Positions 23,687 through 31,620 of a stretch of 64,000 nucleotides of DNA are shown piece after piece. The first letter of the stretch is position 1. Every line of letters starts with the position of its first letter. The notes below the pieces were generated by a model. It was not told where the DNA came from. It did not search any database and was given only the letters and a program-made list of their open reading frames with translations. The position numbers were made by a program, and so were the translations under genes. The DNA is from a virus: the IMG/VR virus record IMGVR_UViG_3300037840_000188, positions 1-64,000 of that record; one strand, written 5' to 3'.

Positions 23687-24355
23687 CTACTGATAGAGTA
23701 TCGTCACCGGCATAGCCGAAGAACAGCCAGTCCCCCCTGTGGCGGTAGTGGCTTCTCCAGTGCTTATCGCGGTGCTCAGATTGAAGCTCGCGATTGAGCC
23801 GGGCGCAAACACGAACGTTCCTCCCGCCAGAACTCCAATCGGGTGGAGGGCATTCGTTCCGAGAACGGCTGAGGCGGAATTATAGAACTGTAGAAAGCAA
23901 GTAGCCGTATTCGGATTGTAGCCGTAAAATCCATATACGTTTCCCGCGCTGCCCTTTACGTTTGTGGCTGCTGTTGCGGCTACGTCTGTCGCAGTGAAGG
24001 CATACGTGCTGCCTGCCTGTGGCGTCGGGTTGAACGTTCCACTCACTGCTACCGCCGTACCGCTCGAAACCCCCTGGATGCTGACTACATTCGCGGACGG
24101 AGTTCCTGCTGTGCCAACGGCGGACCCGGCAATGGTGTTCGCGTCTTCGGCAACGGTTACGCGCTGCGATCCGGTTCCGGTAGCACCTGTTCCCGTCAGG
24201 ACAGTGACCGCGTTAACCTGCGCCAGATTAGTGAGCCACGCCGCTGCGTTTCCAGCCTGCGGCCCCTGAGAGACTGGCTGCTGTGCGATGACAATCACCG
24301 CCAGAGACAGCACGCATACGGTTATTTTGACGATGTTCCGACTTTTACTGGTCAT
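23687..24355 (-). CDS. secreted low-complexity protein with signal peptide
   Basis: 222 aa. The N-terminus IVKITVCVLSLAVIVIAQQ is a signal peptide. The body is rich in A, T, G, S and V with repeated VxxTGTGATGTGS-like stretches. Fibre- or coat-like composition, no family recognised. Confidence 0.65.
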   Translation of the reverse strand: MTSKSRNIVKITVCVLSLAVIVIAQQPVSQGPQAGNAAAWLTNLAQVNAVTVLTGTGATGTGSQRVTVAEDANTIAGSAVGTAGTPSANVVSIQGVSSGTAVAVSGTFNPTPQAGSTYAFTATDVAATAATNVKGSAGNVYGFYGYNPNTATCFLQFYNSASAVLGTNALHPIGVLAGGTFVFAPGSIASFNLSTAISTGEATTATGGTGCSSAMPVTILYQ

Positions 24356-24503
24356 GATGTTTTTTCTCCGCGCGATGCAACCTTATGCGAACAGCCCAGT
24401 TTTTTATCGACCTGAAGTGACGGCTCGATGCTTCGATTGAACCTGGGATAAGAAGGACGACGCCTATAATTAATTCGATCTCAATGCGGCTCGGGACGCT
24501 CAT
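24345..24503 (-). CDS. small protein with one hydrophobic helix, 52 aa
   Basis: The ATG overlaps the stop of the upstream gene (ATGA) and the 3' end runs 11 bases into the next gene. Contains IELIIGVVLLIPGSI then a basic half (NWAVRIRLHRAEKK). Small membrane protein of unknown role. Confidence 0.5.
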   Translation of the reverse strand: MSVPSRIEIELIIGVVLLIPGSIEASSRHFRSIKNWAVRIRLHRAEKKHHDQ

Positions 24504-24946
24504 GACAATTCCACCACTCCCACAAGACCGCCAGATGCACTACTGATCGCCTGAACCGCTCCCGTCCATATTAAACCTGGTGGCCCACACCATGGCTGGC
24601 TCGATGCGTCGTTATTTACTCCACAGGCAGGAAGAGCCATTGTGTAATTATTTTGATCCGGCACCCCGGAGCCAAGGAGAAGCTTCACTACGGTAGTTCC
24701 CTGATTTTGAATGATAAATCCTTTTCTGTTGGCATTTGCAGGCAAGAGGGTGATTGCGGATGTACCGACTGTCTTCTGCGATGGGCTCGTTGCCGTATCG
24801 CTGGTTGCCTCAGTAACCTCTACCTGAAGAGTACCGGATACCACTACAGAAGCACCGCCATCGGATAGCGGTAAGCCATAAACGTATCCCGATGGGTCCA
24901 CTCCAGCTACTGCCGGTCTGGATATTGGAGTGAGAGTGCTGGCCAT
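24500..24946 (-). CDS. minor virion-type protein, 148 aa
   Basis: Contains TLLPANANRKGFIIQNQGTTVVKLLLGSG, a beta-sandwich pattern common in small phage structural or decoration proteins (ANxxRKGxxIQNxGT). No signal peptide, unlike its neighbours. Probably virion-associated. Confidence 0.65.
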   Translation of the reverse strand: MASTLTPISRPAVAGVDPSGYVYGLPLSDGGASVVVSGTLQVEVTEATSDTATSPSQKTVGTSAITLLPANANRKGFIIQNQGTTVVKLLLGSGVPDQNNYTMALPACGVNNDASSQPWCGPPGLIWTGAVQAISSASGGLVGVVELS

Positions 24947-24949
24947 TAA

Positions 24950-25129
24950 CTATGGAGTCTTCGGGTAATTTTCGTTGAGCCAATCCCTTAGCTTACCGGC
25001 CAATTCTGGCGTCATCCACACCCGCGAGCAGGCGTGGCCTTCTGGATTATTCAATTGGAGGTACAGGACTTCTGTTTCGCCTTTAGCGACATCAAGGCCG
25101 AGTTCCAGTTCTATGAAGTTGGGGTCCAT
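24950..25129 (-). CDS. hypothetical protein, 59 aa
   Basis: The start at 25129 is used because it overlaps the upstream stop (TAATG). LGLDVAKGETEVLYLQLN and MTPELAGKLRDWLNENYP suggest a small alpha/beta domain. Unknown. Confidence 0.6.
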   Translation of the reverse strand: MDPNFIELELGLDVAKGETEVLYLQLNNPEGHACSRVWMTPELAGKLRDWLNENYPKTP

Positions 25130-25431
25130 TACTGAGTCGCCCCCAGTTCCGCAGCGAAGCGCGACCTGATGGCGGGATCTACCGCCTGAAATGCCAGTTG
25201 GGTTTCGGGGTTGCTCCATATTTCGCCGACGGTAGCGAACATCGCCCGATAAAACCAGTCAAGCAGGGGAAAGTCTGGCGCGCCATGCTCCTGAACTGAA
25301 CGGAGCGCGGCGATATAACGGCCTACCGATCCGGGCTGATCGGTGTCGATCTTTTTCATTGCTGCGATAATCGCGTTGGCGTCTTCTTTTGAGATGCCCT
25401 TGTCTTTCATCGCTTCGATTAGTTCGGTCAT
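25129..25431 (-). CDS. hypothetical protein, 100 aa
   Basis: The start at 25431 overlaps the lipoprotein gene stop by ATGA, a better choice than the longer upstream ATG. Helical protein with ELIEAMKDKGISKEDANAIIAAMKK. No family recognised. Confidence 0.65.
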   Translation of the reverse strand: MTELIEAMKDKGISKEDANAIIAAMKKIDTDQPGSVGRYIAALRSVQEHGAPDFPLLDWFYRAMFATVGEIWSNPETQLAFQAVDPAIRSRFAAELGATQ

Positions 25432-25760
25432 ATAGCCCCTGTCGATGGCATCCTGAGTGCTATTGTATACAACCAATGTCCCGTATCATCGCATCGCCAG
25501 TCTGGAAATTGCGCTTCAGGCACCACGATAACGGGTCCGACTGGCTTACGCGGTCCATCGGAGTCTGGAGTGTGTCCCATCACAGTGATGAGTCCGCCGG
25601 GAAATGCGGGTCCGATGGTTGTATACGTCCGAGAGCACCTGAGGCCGTTATTGATTGGAAATACCCCAACTGTCGCTTCTGGTGGCCTTTGAGCGCACCC
25701 GAGAGTGACTGCGGCGGCAAATATACACATCACATTCATGCAGTTATTCAAAGTCATCAC
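25428..25760 (-). CDS. putative lipoprotein, 110 aa
   Basis: The N-terminus MNVMCIFAAAVTLGCAQ has a hydrophobic run and an LGC lipobox, predicting lipidation at that cysteine. The mature part is small and unrecognised. A phage-encoded lipoprotein could block superinfection or act in lysis (o-spanin-like), but no partner spanin is evident. Confidence 0.65.
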   Translation of the reverse strand: MMTLNNCMNVMCIFAAAVTLGCAQRPPEATVGVFPINNGLRCSRTYTTIGPAFPGGLITVMGHTPDSDGPRKPVGPVIVVPEAQFPDWRCDDTGHWLYTIALRMPSTGAI

Positions 25761-25763
25761 GAT

Positions 25764-26393
25764 CTACTTGATCGCGGCTGCGATGGCCGCTTTTGCCTCG
25801 TCGGAGTTTGGCCAACCGATGACAGCGGTCATCTGTGGAGTTGGAAACTGAAGGCAGATTTGAGCGAACAGACCATTGGGAGCTTTCAGGCTCGCGAGGA
25901 ACAGATCCTCCTTCGTATTGTTCGCCCATCGTAAGACGAACATCTGAGTACCATCCGAGCGCACAATCGGAGTCGTTGAATAGGCATTTAGTCGCGCGCC
26001 TTCAATCATGGTCCAGACTTCAGCAGTCAACTGGATCGTGATCGTCTCGGCGGAGTTTTGCAGCACCGGGACGGGCGAGGCATTCGGCCTAATCCACTGA
26101 GCGGCGAACCGGATGGAGGTTTTCCCGTCGGACTCTTTTGCCGGGGCGAAGGCCTGAGTGAGTTGCGCCGAATGGTCTGCGCTTCCGTCGTTCGACCTAA
26201 GGCGGAAGTTTTCAAGCACAGCGGACATCTGCGCCGTGATCGGGACCGCGATAGAACCAGCGACCTGCGGCGTTGGAGTCTGAACGACGAGCCCGCTGCG
26301 GTTTTTATTTATCGCGTCCTTTAACGCTTGAGGGCTTTGCGGTTGCTGAGCAAACAGCGAACCAGTAATAAGAATTACGGCAAATAGACGCAT
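25764..26393 (-). CDS. secreted protein with signal peptide, 209 aa
   Basis: The start at MRLFAVILITGSLFAQQ gives a clean signal peptide. The body is beta-rich with NSAETITIQLTAEVW and LRWANNTKEDLFLASLKAPN, and ends AAIAAAIK. No known family. Its first 19 bases overlap the fibre-like gene upstream. Confidence 0.65.
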   Translation of the reverse strand: MRLFAVILITGSLFAQQPQSPQALKDAINKNRSGLVVQTPTPQVAGSIAVPITAQMSAVLENFRLRSNDGSADHSAQLTQAFAPAKESDGKTSIRFAAQWIRPNASPVPVLQNSAETITIQLTAEVWTMIEGARLNAYSTTPIVRSDGTQMFVLRWANNTKEDLFLASLKAPNGLFAQICLQFPTPQMTAVIGWPNSDEAKAAIAAAIK

Positions 26394-27751
26394 TTGAAAA
26401 CTCCTGATGTGTTGACCCAAACGAGAGAACCACCACCACTGCCTTTGCAGGTCGAGTTGCTTACCACGTTAGCCGTCACGGTCGTAACTTGACAATCAGA
26501 GCAATAAAACACCGAACCCGCACCGGGTGCGGTCGTCGTCCATTGCGCGAGATTCTGCGGACCCTGTGTGATCCACCCGGCGATGTACGCTTGGTATACG
26601 TCTTCGAGGTCAAGACTTCGGATTGTGCTCGGACAGATCAGTGCGGCGCACTGCGTTCCTACACCGTTTTCATAGATGGCCGCGACCGGACCTGTGCTGG
26701 ACCCGGTTCCGTTGATATACAGGCCATATGTATGAGCGCCGCCGTCTTCGCCGATGATTTGCTGCCCGCTGATCGCGGCAACGTCACCAGTCAAAGGGAA
26801 GCCTGCATCTCCGCCATCGACCAGCGCGAACACAGCGGCGGTCCCCCCTGTGGCACTTGGGAAAGTCCCTATTACGCTTGTACCATCCCCCCATACCAAA
26901 TGCGCTCGAACGGCTTCCTGCCCATTTATTACGGCAGTTGTGGATGTGTTGTATGAATCAACCTGAATTCCGTATTCCTGCCCGCAGTTCGAGACGCACG
27001 GAACAGAAGTGGTGGAGCTGAAGATGCTTTGGAATAACCCTGCTGGAGAGCCATCCGAACCACCGCCCGCCGTAATGGCAATAGTACCCTGAATGGCTGA
27101 TCGAGTATCAGGCCCGGTGATCTGGTCAAGGTATTGCATTGACGTAATCTGATTTGTCCACAAGGAAGGAAAGTAGCCACCTGCCATCGTACTTACCATG
27201 TTCTGCTGGCAGCAATTATCGAAGTTCCCGGCACAATTCGTATCCGTGAAACTTGCACCTGGCGTGACTCTAATTACCAGAACTCCAGCAGTGCATCCTG
27301 TAGGAACAGGAGAGAACAGATCAATAGAGATTTCCCAACCCACGATACCTGATCCGGCAGGAGCAAGCGGCGTCGTGATGACGTTGTTGACATTGGTGTG
27401 GTCTACAGCCGTCACCTTGCAGGATGCACAAGTCGTAGAACTAGCAGCAGTCTCTCCCATCGGACATGAATAACTCTGTCCGAGACTACTGAGCATACAC
27501 GTAGCAACTGAACTATCTGGTGTGTTCGGGAAATTATCACGGAACCCGTTCAGGACATAAACCAGCGTTCCATCCGTACCTGTGCCGCCATGCTTGACCA
27601 CAGTCGGAGGAGGCGCAATTACGTCCCCCACAGAGACAGACGGAGTAACGAGGCCACCCCCACTACTCGCACTTCCCGGCGGCGTCGTGACTACCTGAGC
27701 AAAACCAGCAGATGCGAGAAGGGCGACGGTGAATATTTTTTTCAGTTCCAT
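26375..27751 (-). CDS. secreted tail-fibre-like protein, 458 aa
   Basis: The start at 27751 gives MELKKIFTVALLASAGFAQ, a strong signal peptide; a longer frame begins inside the next gene. The body is glycine/serine/threonine-rich and beta-helical in character with regions such as AALICPSTIRSLDLEDVYQAYIAGW, as in phage fibres. A fibre-like protein with a Sec signal is odd, since virion proteins normally stay in the cytoplasm. Confidence 0.65.
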   Translation of the reverse strand: MELKKIFTVALLASAGFAQVVTTPPGSASSGGGLVTPSVSVGDVIAPPPTVVKHGGTGTDGTLVYVLNGFRDNFPNTPDSSVATCMLSSLGQSYSCPMGETAASSTTCASCKVTAVDHTNVNNVITTPLAPAGSGIVGWEISIDLFSPVPTGCTAGVLVIRVTPGASFTDTNCAGNFDNCCQQNMVSTMAGGYFPSLWTNQITSMQYLDQITGPDTRSAIQGTIAITAGGGSDGSPAGLFQSIFSSTTSVPCVSNCGQEYGIQVDSYNTSTTAVINGQEAVRAHLVWGDGTSVIGTFPSATGGTAAVFALVDGGDAGFPLTGDVAAISGQQIIGEDGGAHTYGLYINGTGSSTGPVAAIYENGVGTQCAALICPSTIRSLDLEDVYQAYIAGWITQGPQNLAQWTTTAPGAGSVFYCSDCQVTTVTANVVSNSTCKGSGGGSLVWVNTSGVFKCVYLP

Positions 27752-28110
27752 GAGAATGAGACACCTTGACCTGGAGTCAGAGAATCCATCCAGATAGAAT
27801 TTAATGGCCAAATGGCGGCATTGCCGCCGGGATTGCAGGCAAAGCGGTCGCCATGCCGCCCCGCAGTGGCGGATGGGTCCAGGGGCGTCCCAAGTTGATT
27901 TGCTGCCGAGACCCCGTTCGTATAACCCAACCAGACCACATCCGTATTGGATGCAAGGGGAGTAATGGAGCAGACCCCGCTCTTCGGCGGATTGCAACTT
28001 GCACAGAGTTGAACTGGTGTTCCGGGTGTCGTGACCGTCACTTTTCCCTGACCACCTGGGAAAATCGGGACAACAAGGAGAATCGCTAGAACGAAAAGGC
28101 GCTTCAGCAT
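27742..28110 (-). CDS. secreted protein, 122 aa
   Basis: MLKRLFVLAILLVVPIFPGGQG is a signal or anchor. The body has four cysteines (CASCNPPKSGVC and one more) and looks beta-rich. First gene of the operon under the palindrome-bearing promoter at 28117-28154. Confidence 0.6.
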   Translation of the reverse strand: MLKRLFVLAILLVVPIFPGGQGKVTVTTPGTPVQLCASCNPPKSGVCSITPLASNTDVVWLGYTNGVSAANQLGTPLDPSATAGRHGDRFACNPGGNAAIWPLNSIWMDSLTPGQGVSFSWN

Positions 28111-28116
28111 ACCTGA

Positions 28117-28154
28117 ATTGTATAAGATGTTTGCCCTGAACACTTTACCGTAAA
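28117..28154 (-). promoter_or_regulatory. promoter region with perfect TTTACGGTAAA palindrome
   Basis: In the minus direction, the palindrome (28154-28144) sits where a -35 would be, and TATACAAT follows about 20 bases later, just before the ATG at 28110. This would drive the secreted-protein operon. Same motif as at 13326, 28455 and 50643. Confidence 0.5.
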
Positions 28155-28209
28155 CATGACATCTGGAGTATTTTTATTGCCATACGCTGTGGCATAATGT
28201 CGAGCAAGA

Positions 28210-28419
28210 GTGCCAACCCGTGCTGAGACGACCGCCGAAGCAGCAATCAAAACGTGGATCGCCCGAAATCGCGGTGCAATTTCCCGAACTGCCATGGAGG
28301 AGGGCGTGAGTCCTACGACAGTTCATCTCGTAGCCTTCAATAAACGTGCCTCGCGCGATCTGCGGATCGAGCGGGCGTTGAAGGTGTTGGGGTGTCCACT
28401 CATTCAGAAGATAGGCTAA
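28210..28419 (+). CDS. helix-turn-helix protein, 69 aa (GTG start)
   Basis: RNRGAISRTAMEEGVSPTTVHLVAFNKRASRDLRIERAL contains a helix-turn-helix (SRTAMEEGVSPTTVHLVAF) of the kind seen in small phage DNA-binding proteins. It lies between two operator copies (28144 and 28455), so it is a candidate for the shared regulator. Confidence 0.6.
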   Translation: MPTRAETTAEAAIKTWIARNRGAISRTAMEEGVSPTTVHLVAFNKRASRDLRIERALKVLGCPLIQKIG

Positions 28420-28447
28420 GACCACGTCTGCGATATTTTTTCTTGGT

Positions 28448-28477
28448 TTGACTTTTAACCGTAAAGAACGATACCAT
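28448..28477 (+). promoter_or_regulatory. promoter with TTAACCGTAAA operator before the glycosylation operon
   Basis: TTGACT (28448-28453), a 17-base spacer and ATACCA (28471-28476) form a plausible sigma-70 promoter. The palindrome-like TTAACCGTAAA (28455-28465) fills the spacer, as in the ABC-operon promoter. The GTG of the first glycosyltransferase is 10 bases further on. Confidence 0.6.
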
Positions 28478-28485
28478 CCGATTTC

Positions 28486-29676
28486 GTGGCAAGAACTCCA
28501 TTCCGAAAACACAGCAACCCTATACTTTTTGTTTCAGATCGAGCTGAGGATCTATCTGGTTTAGCGCGTTGCGCCCGCGATATTGCATCGCTCGCCGCCA
28601 CGTTACCAGAGTTTAGGGTCGGCTATTTAGGTCGTGGCGGAATCGGAAAGAAAGCATTTCCGTGGACCTCGTACAGTTATCCCGAGAACGCGGGCTGGGG
28701 TCAGGGCCACATCGAAGAAGTGATCCGCGATTTCTTCGGCGAAGAGCGCGGCATTATTTTTTCGAATTGGGATCTCTCGCGACTGGGATGGATGTTCGGT
28801 CCGCAATACGCGAGTGAGCGACAGCGAGTCCTGTTTGGCGAAGGGCGTAATTTTGAACTGTGGGGATATCCGCCGGTCGACTCAACCGGCCCGGATGGCC
28901 ACCGACTCGGTGTCGAGCAACTCCAAATCGCGAACGGTCCTGACCGCATCCTCGCTCCCTCGGAATGGGGCATGAATGTCCTTAAGAATGGCGGTCGGAT
29001 GGATGCGGATTACATGCCGCACGGGCTATTTCTCGACCGCTTTAAGGTGCACCCCGATCCCCGCCCACTGCTTGGCTGGAAAGCGGAAGATATTTTTGTC
29101 GGCATATGCATGACTAACCAGGCCCGTAAGGACTGGCCAGTTGCGTTCGAGTGCCTCGCGGTTCTCAAGCAGGAGTTCGGTAACCGCCTGAAGGCATGGT
29201 TACACGTTGATCGTTTAATCCATTACTTCAATCTCTACGCCCTCGCCACCGATTATGGCGTAGCCGACTGCCTTCAGATCACCACCGAACTTAACGACGA
29301 TCAACTTGCATTGAGGTATTCAGCCTGCGATTGTACGCTCGTGGCCAGCGGTGGCGAAGGATTTTGCTATCCGTGCGCTGAGTCCATGGCCTGCGGAACC
29401 GCCTGCGTGGTCGCTAATTATGCCGCCGCCCAGGAACTCGTGCCCGAAGACTGCCGCGTACATCCCGTAACGTACCGCGTCGATACGCAGTTTAATTGTC
29501 GGCGAGCGGTGCTGTCCGGGTATTCATTTGCGAATGCCGTCAAGGAGCAGATCGAAAAGAAACGGGTCGATCCTGAGGGGCGGTCGGAGGAGTTGGCGGA
29601 GATGGTGGCTCATCTTTCCTGGGATAAGCTGAAGGTGCCATGGACGAAGTGGCTTCTGGCTGGGTTACGTCAGTGA
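28486..29676 (+). CDS. GT4-like glycosyltransferase (GTG start)
   Basis: 396 aa GT-B fold. The C-terminal domain has SGGEGFCYPCAESMACGTACVV, the E-x7-E nucleotide-sugar motif of GT4 enzymes. An N-terminal acceptor domain includes LGRGGIGKKAFPW. It transfers a sugar from an activated donor to an unknown acceptor. First gene of a nine-enzyme sugar/methyl operon. Confidence 0.82.
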   Translation: MARTPFRKHSNPILFVSDRAEDLSGLARCARDIASLAATLPEFRVGYLGRGGIGKKAFPWTSYSYPENAGWGQGHIEEVIRDFFGEERGIIFSNWDLSRLGWMFGPQYASERQRVLFGEGRNFELWGYPPVDSTGPDGHRLGVEQLQIANGPDRILAPSEWGMNVLKNGGRMDADYMPHGLFLDRFKVHPDPRPLLGWKAEDIFVGICMTNQARKDWPVAFECLAVLKQEFGNRLKAWLHVDRLIHYFNLYALATDYGVADCLQITTELNDDQLALRYSACDCTLVASGGEGFCYPCAESMACGTACVVANYAAAQELVPEDCRVHPVTYRVDTQFNCRRAVLSGYSFANAVKEQIEKKRVDPEGRSEELAEMVAHLSWDKLKVPWTKWLLAGLRQ

Positions 29677-30206
29677 CTATCACTTCCTTTGCGAGGCGTC
29701 TCGGTGTCGCCGTAGCGGCGCTTCAGGTCGCCTCCCGACGGATAATCGGGAGATCTTCAGATAGCGACCCGGTGATATCGATCTCGATTTCTGGTGAAGA
29801 ATGGAAGGTCGTCAATCACGGCAGATCTGTTGCCTATGACGTTCAGATTTCATCAATGACGTATGCTGGTCTGTCGGCGACTTTTCCGCTGATCCCGTGC
29901 CTCTCTAACATCGCTCGCCTCATTCCTCTCGTAACGGCAGATCGCGACGCATTTAAAATATCCAGAGGTCCGCTTTCTCGTAACAAGAACGACGTTAGGG
30001 AAATCCTGCTGAGAAAGTGGAGCGACCGAAATGGCTTCATCGACGATCCGCCGCGCGAAGAAATCATGACCATCGCCATCAGGTACCGAAATGTCGATGG
30101 ATGGTGGTTTACTACCACCGCCGATCTTTCGCTTACGATTGTTTCTCGTGAATTGTCAATACGGAATATCAGAAATGCTGATCAGCCTGAATATAGGGAG
30201 GCTTAA
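29673..30206 (+). CDS. hypothetical protein, 177 aa (GTG start)
   Basis: The GTG at 29673 overlaps the previous TGA. The N-terminus is basic and slightly hydrophobic (FARRLGVAVAALQVASRRI). The body looks beta-rich (ISISISGEEWKVVNHGRSVAYDVQISSMTY). Unknown; it may assist the flanking enzymes. Confidence 0.6.
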   Translation: MTITSFARRLGVAVAALQVASRRIIGRSSDSDPVISISISGEEWKVVNHGRSVAYDVQISSMTYAGLSATFPLIPCLSNIARLIPLVTADRDAFKISRGPLSRNKNDVREILLRKWSDRNGFIDDPPREEIMTIAIRYRNVDGWWFTTTADLSLTIVSRELSIRNIRNADQPEYREA

Positions 30207-30207
30207 C

Positions 30208-30456
30208 GTGAAGGATTACGATATCGTGATTAGCGGGCGGCGCGCCGTTGAAGAAATAATCCAGGTAATGGACGTAGACAGCGCCGACACCGCTATCGCC
30301 AAGGCCGAAATGCTTCTGGCCAAGAAGCTCGGCTGCGAAGTTTCCGAGTTGATCGACGTGCAGGTGGAGCGTTGCATTTACATCGATCCCGGCGAAGAAG
30401 CCGACTACAAGAACATGGGTGAGCAGAAGACGCTGCGGGACATCATCGGGACGTAA
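30208..30456 (+). CDS. hypothetical protein, 82 aa (GTG start)
   Basis: The GTG at 30208 follows the previous stop by one base. VKDYDIVISGRRAVEEIIQVMDVDSADTAIAKAE and CEVSELIDVQVERC suggest a small alpha/beta domain. Unknown. Confidence 0.6.
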   Translation: MKDYDIVISGRRAVEEIIQVMDVDSADTAIAKAEMLLAKKLGCEVSELIDVQVERCIYIDPGEEADYKNMGEQKTLRDIIGT

Positions 30457-30573
30457 ATGAAGGCCTTTTTGAAATACCTCGTCTGCGCCATCCTCGGCCA
30501 TCGGGAACTGTTCGCGCAGTCTTCGAAGCAGCGGTATTACTGTGGCTGTTGTGAGCGGTGGATTCCGAAATGA
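30457..30573 (+). CDS. tiny protein with Cys cluster, 38 aa
   Basis: Read from sequence between 30457 and 30573. KQRYYCGCCERWIPK at the end matches the CxxCxxW ending of short phage proteins. It directly abuts one gene and overlaps the next by ATGA. Confidence 0.5.
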   Translation: MKAFLKYLVCAILGHRELFAQSSKQRYYCGCCERWIPK

Positions 30574-31136
30574 CCGTTTTTTGTGAGCCACTGCTCGATC
30601 AGTCGTCAACCAAACGCACGTGCGCGAAGTGTGGTGCGACTTGGGAGGATGGGACGCCGGTGCCAGCGTGCTCGGTGATGGCGGCAACCGAAGTTAAGCG
30701 CTGCTTTCCGAAATTCGGCGGTCCGTTCGATATGGACACTAATCCGCCATCAGATAAGAAATACGAGATCTGTGAAAGGTGCGGAAATTCCTGGCCACAC
30801 AATACCCTACCTCCATTGTGCCCCCGAGATGGGGCAATGGGCGTAGTGCTCCCAGTGGCCGTGATGTCAGGAGCCCACGGCATAGCCTCGGACGGACATT
30901 CAATTACTGAACACTTTGAAGTTTCTCGTCAGGTTCTTCTTGATCCTGTCGTCCGCGATCTGGCTCCGAATGAACCCTTCTTCATCCTTCGCGGTTCGGA
31001 CCTGCTCGCCGATTACCTTGTTGAGCTTTGGGCTCGCAACGCCGAGACACATGGTTGCAATCCTAAGCTCGTACAGGCAGCACGCGAGAAGGCACGAGAG
31101 ATGAGGGCGTTCGGGCCGAGAAAGTATCCTGTATGA
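30570..31136 (+). CDS. double zinc-ribbon protein, 188 aa
   Basis: The start at 30570 overlaps the previous stop. Two ribbons, CAKCGATWEDGTPVPAC and CERCGNSWPHNTLPPLC, lie about 45 residues apart and are clearly related to each other. A C-terminal region follows (EPFFILRGSDLLADYLVELWARNAE) resembling a small phage domain with the motif EPxFxLRxxD. Unknown function. Confidence 0.65.
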   Translation: MTVFCEPLLDQSSTKRTCAKCGATWEDGTPVPACSVMAATEVKRCFPKFGGPFDMDTNPPSDKKYEICERCGNSWPHNTLPPLCPRDGAMGVVLPVAVMSGAHGIASDGHSITEHFEVSRQVLLDPVVRDLAPNEPFFILRGSDLLADYLVELWARNAETHGCNPKLVQAAREKAREMRAFGPRKYPV

Positions 31137-31336
31137 ACGAGAACGACCCGCTGGCTATTGATCCATGCCCGCACGACCAGCATTCGCCAGCTATTGTGCA
31201 TCGTGGCGGCAGCATACCAGCCTCCGTGTTGAATACGTGCGGCATTTGTGGGAATTACATCGTTCGCGTCGATGGGATGGTGTGGGTGGCCGTCTGTGAG
31301 CGTGAGTCGGAGAGGGTGAGGGCGGCGTATAGATGA
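31133..31336 (+). CDS. hypothetical zinc-type protein, 67 aa
   Basis: CPHDQHSP and a CGICGNYIVRVDGMVW-like stretch give one Cys/His site. Overlaps both neighbours by ATGA. Unknown. Confidence 0.55.
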   Translation: MNENDPLAIDPCPHDQHSPAIVHRGGSIPASVLNTCGICGNYIVRVDGMVWVAVCERESERVRAAYR

Positions 31337-31620
31337 TCCCCATCTCTCCGGTCCTGTGCGAAGAATTCGTTCCGCTTGAGATCGTGTATGGCAAAGATCA
31401 GCCCGAATACATCTCATTACCAGTTCTGCGTAACAGTACTGGCGTGGTTCTTTCCCGCTGGCAGTTAACCCCCGAAGAGCGCAAGGCCGTCGCTGAGGGC
31501 GCGGATGTCCTCCTGAGCATCTGGACTTTTAATCAACAACTCCAGCCTCTGCGCGTGGAGATCGGCGAGTGTGACCGCAGCATACTCGATATCGCCCAAC
31601 ACATGGGGCTCGTCGAATGA
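31333..31620 (+). CDS. hypothetical protein, 95 aa
   Basis: YGKDQPEYISLPVLR and RWQLTPEERKAVAEGADVLLSIWTFNQQLQPLRVEIG resemble a small phage family with conserved LTPEER and ILxxxTFxxPLxP patterns. Function unknown. Coupled by ATGA to the next gene. Confidence 0.65.
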   Translation: MIPISPVLCEEFVPLEIVYGKDQPEYISLPVLRNSTGVVLSRWQLTPEERKAVAEGADVLLSIWTFNQQLQPLRVEIGECDRSILDIAQHMGLVE

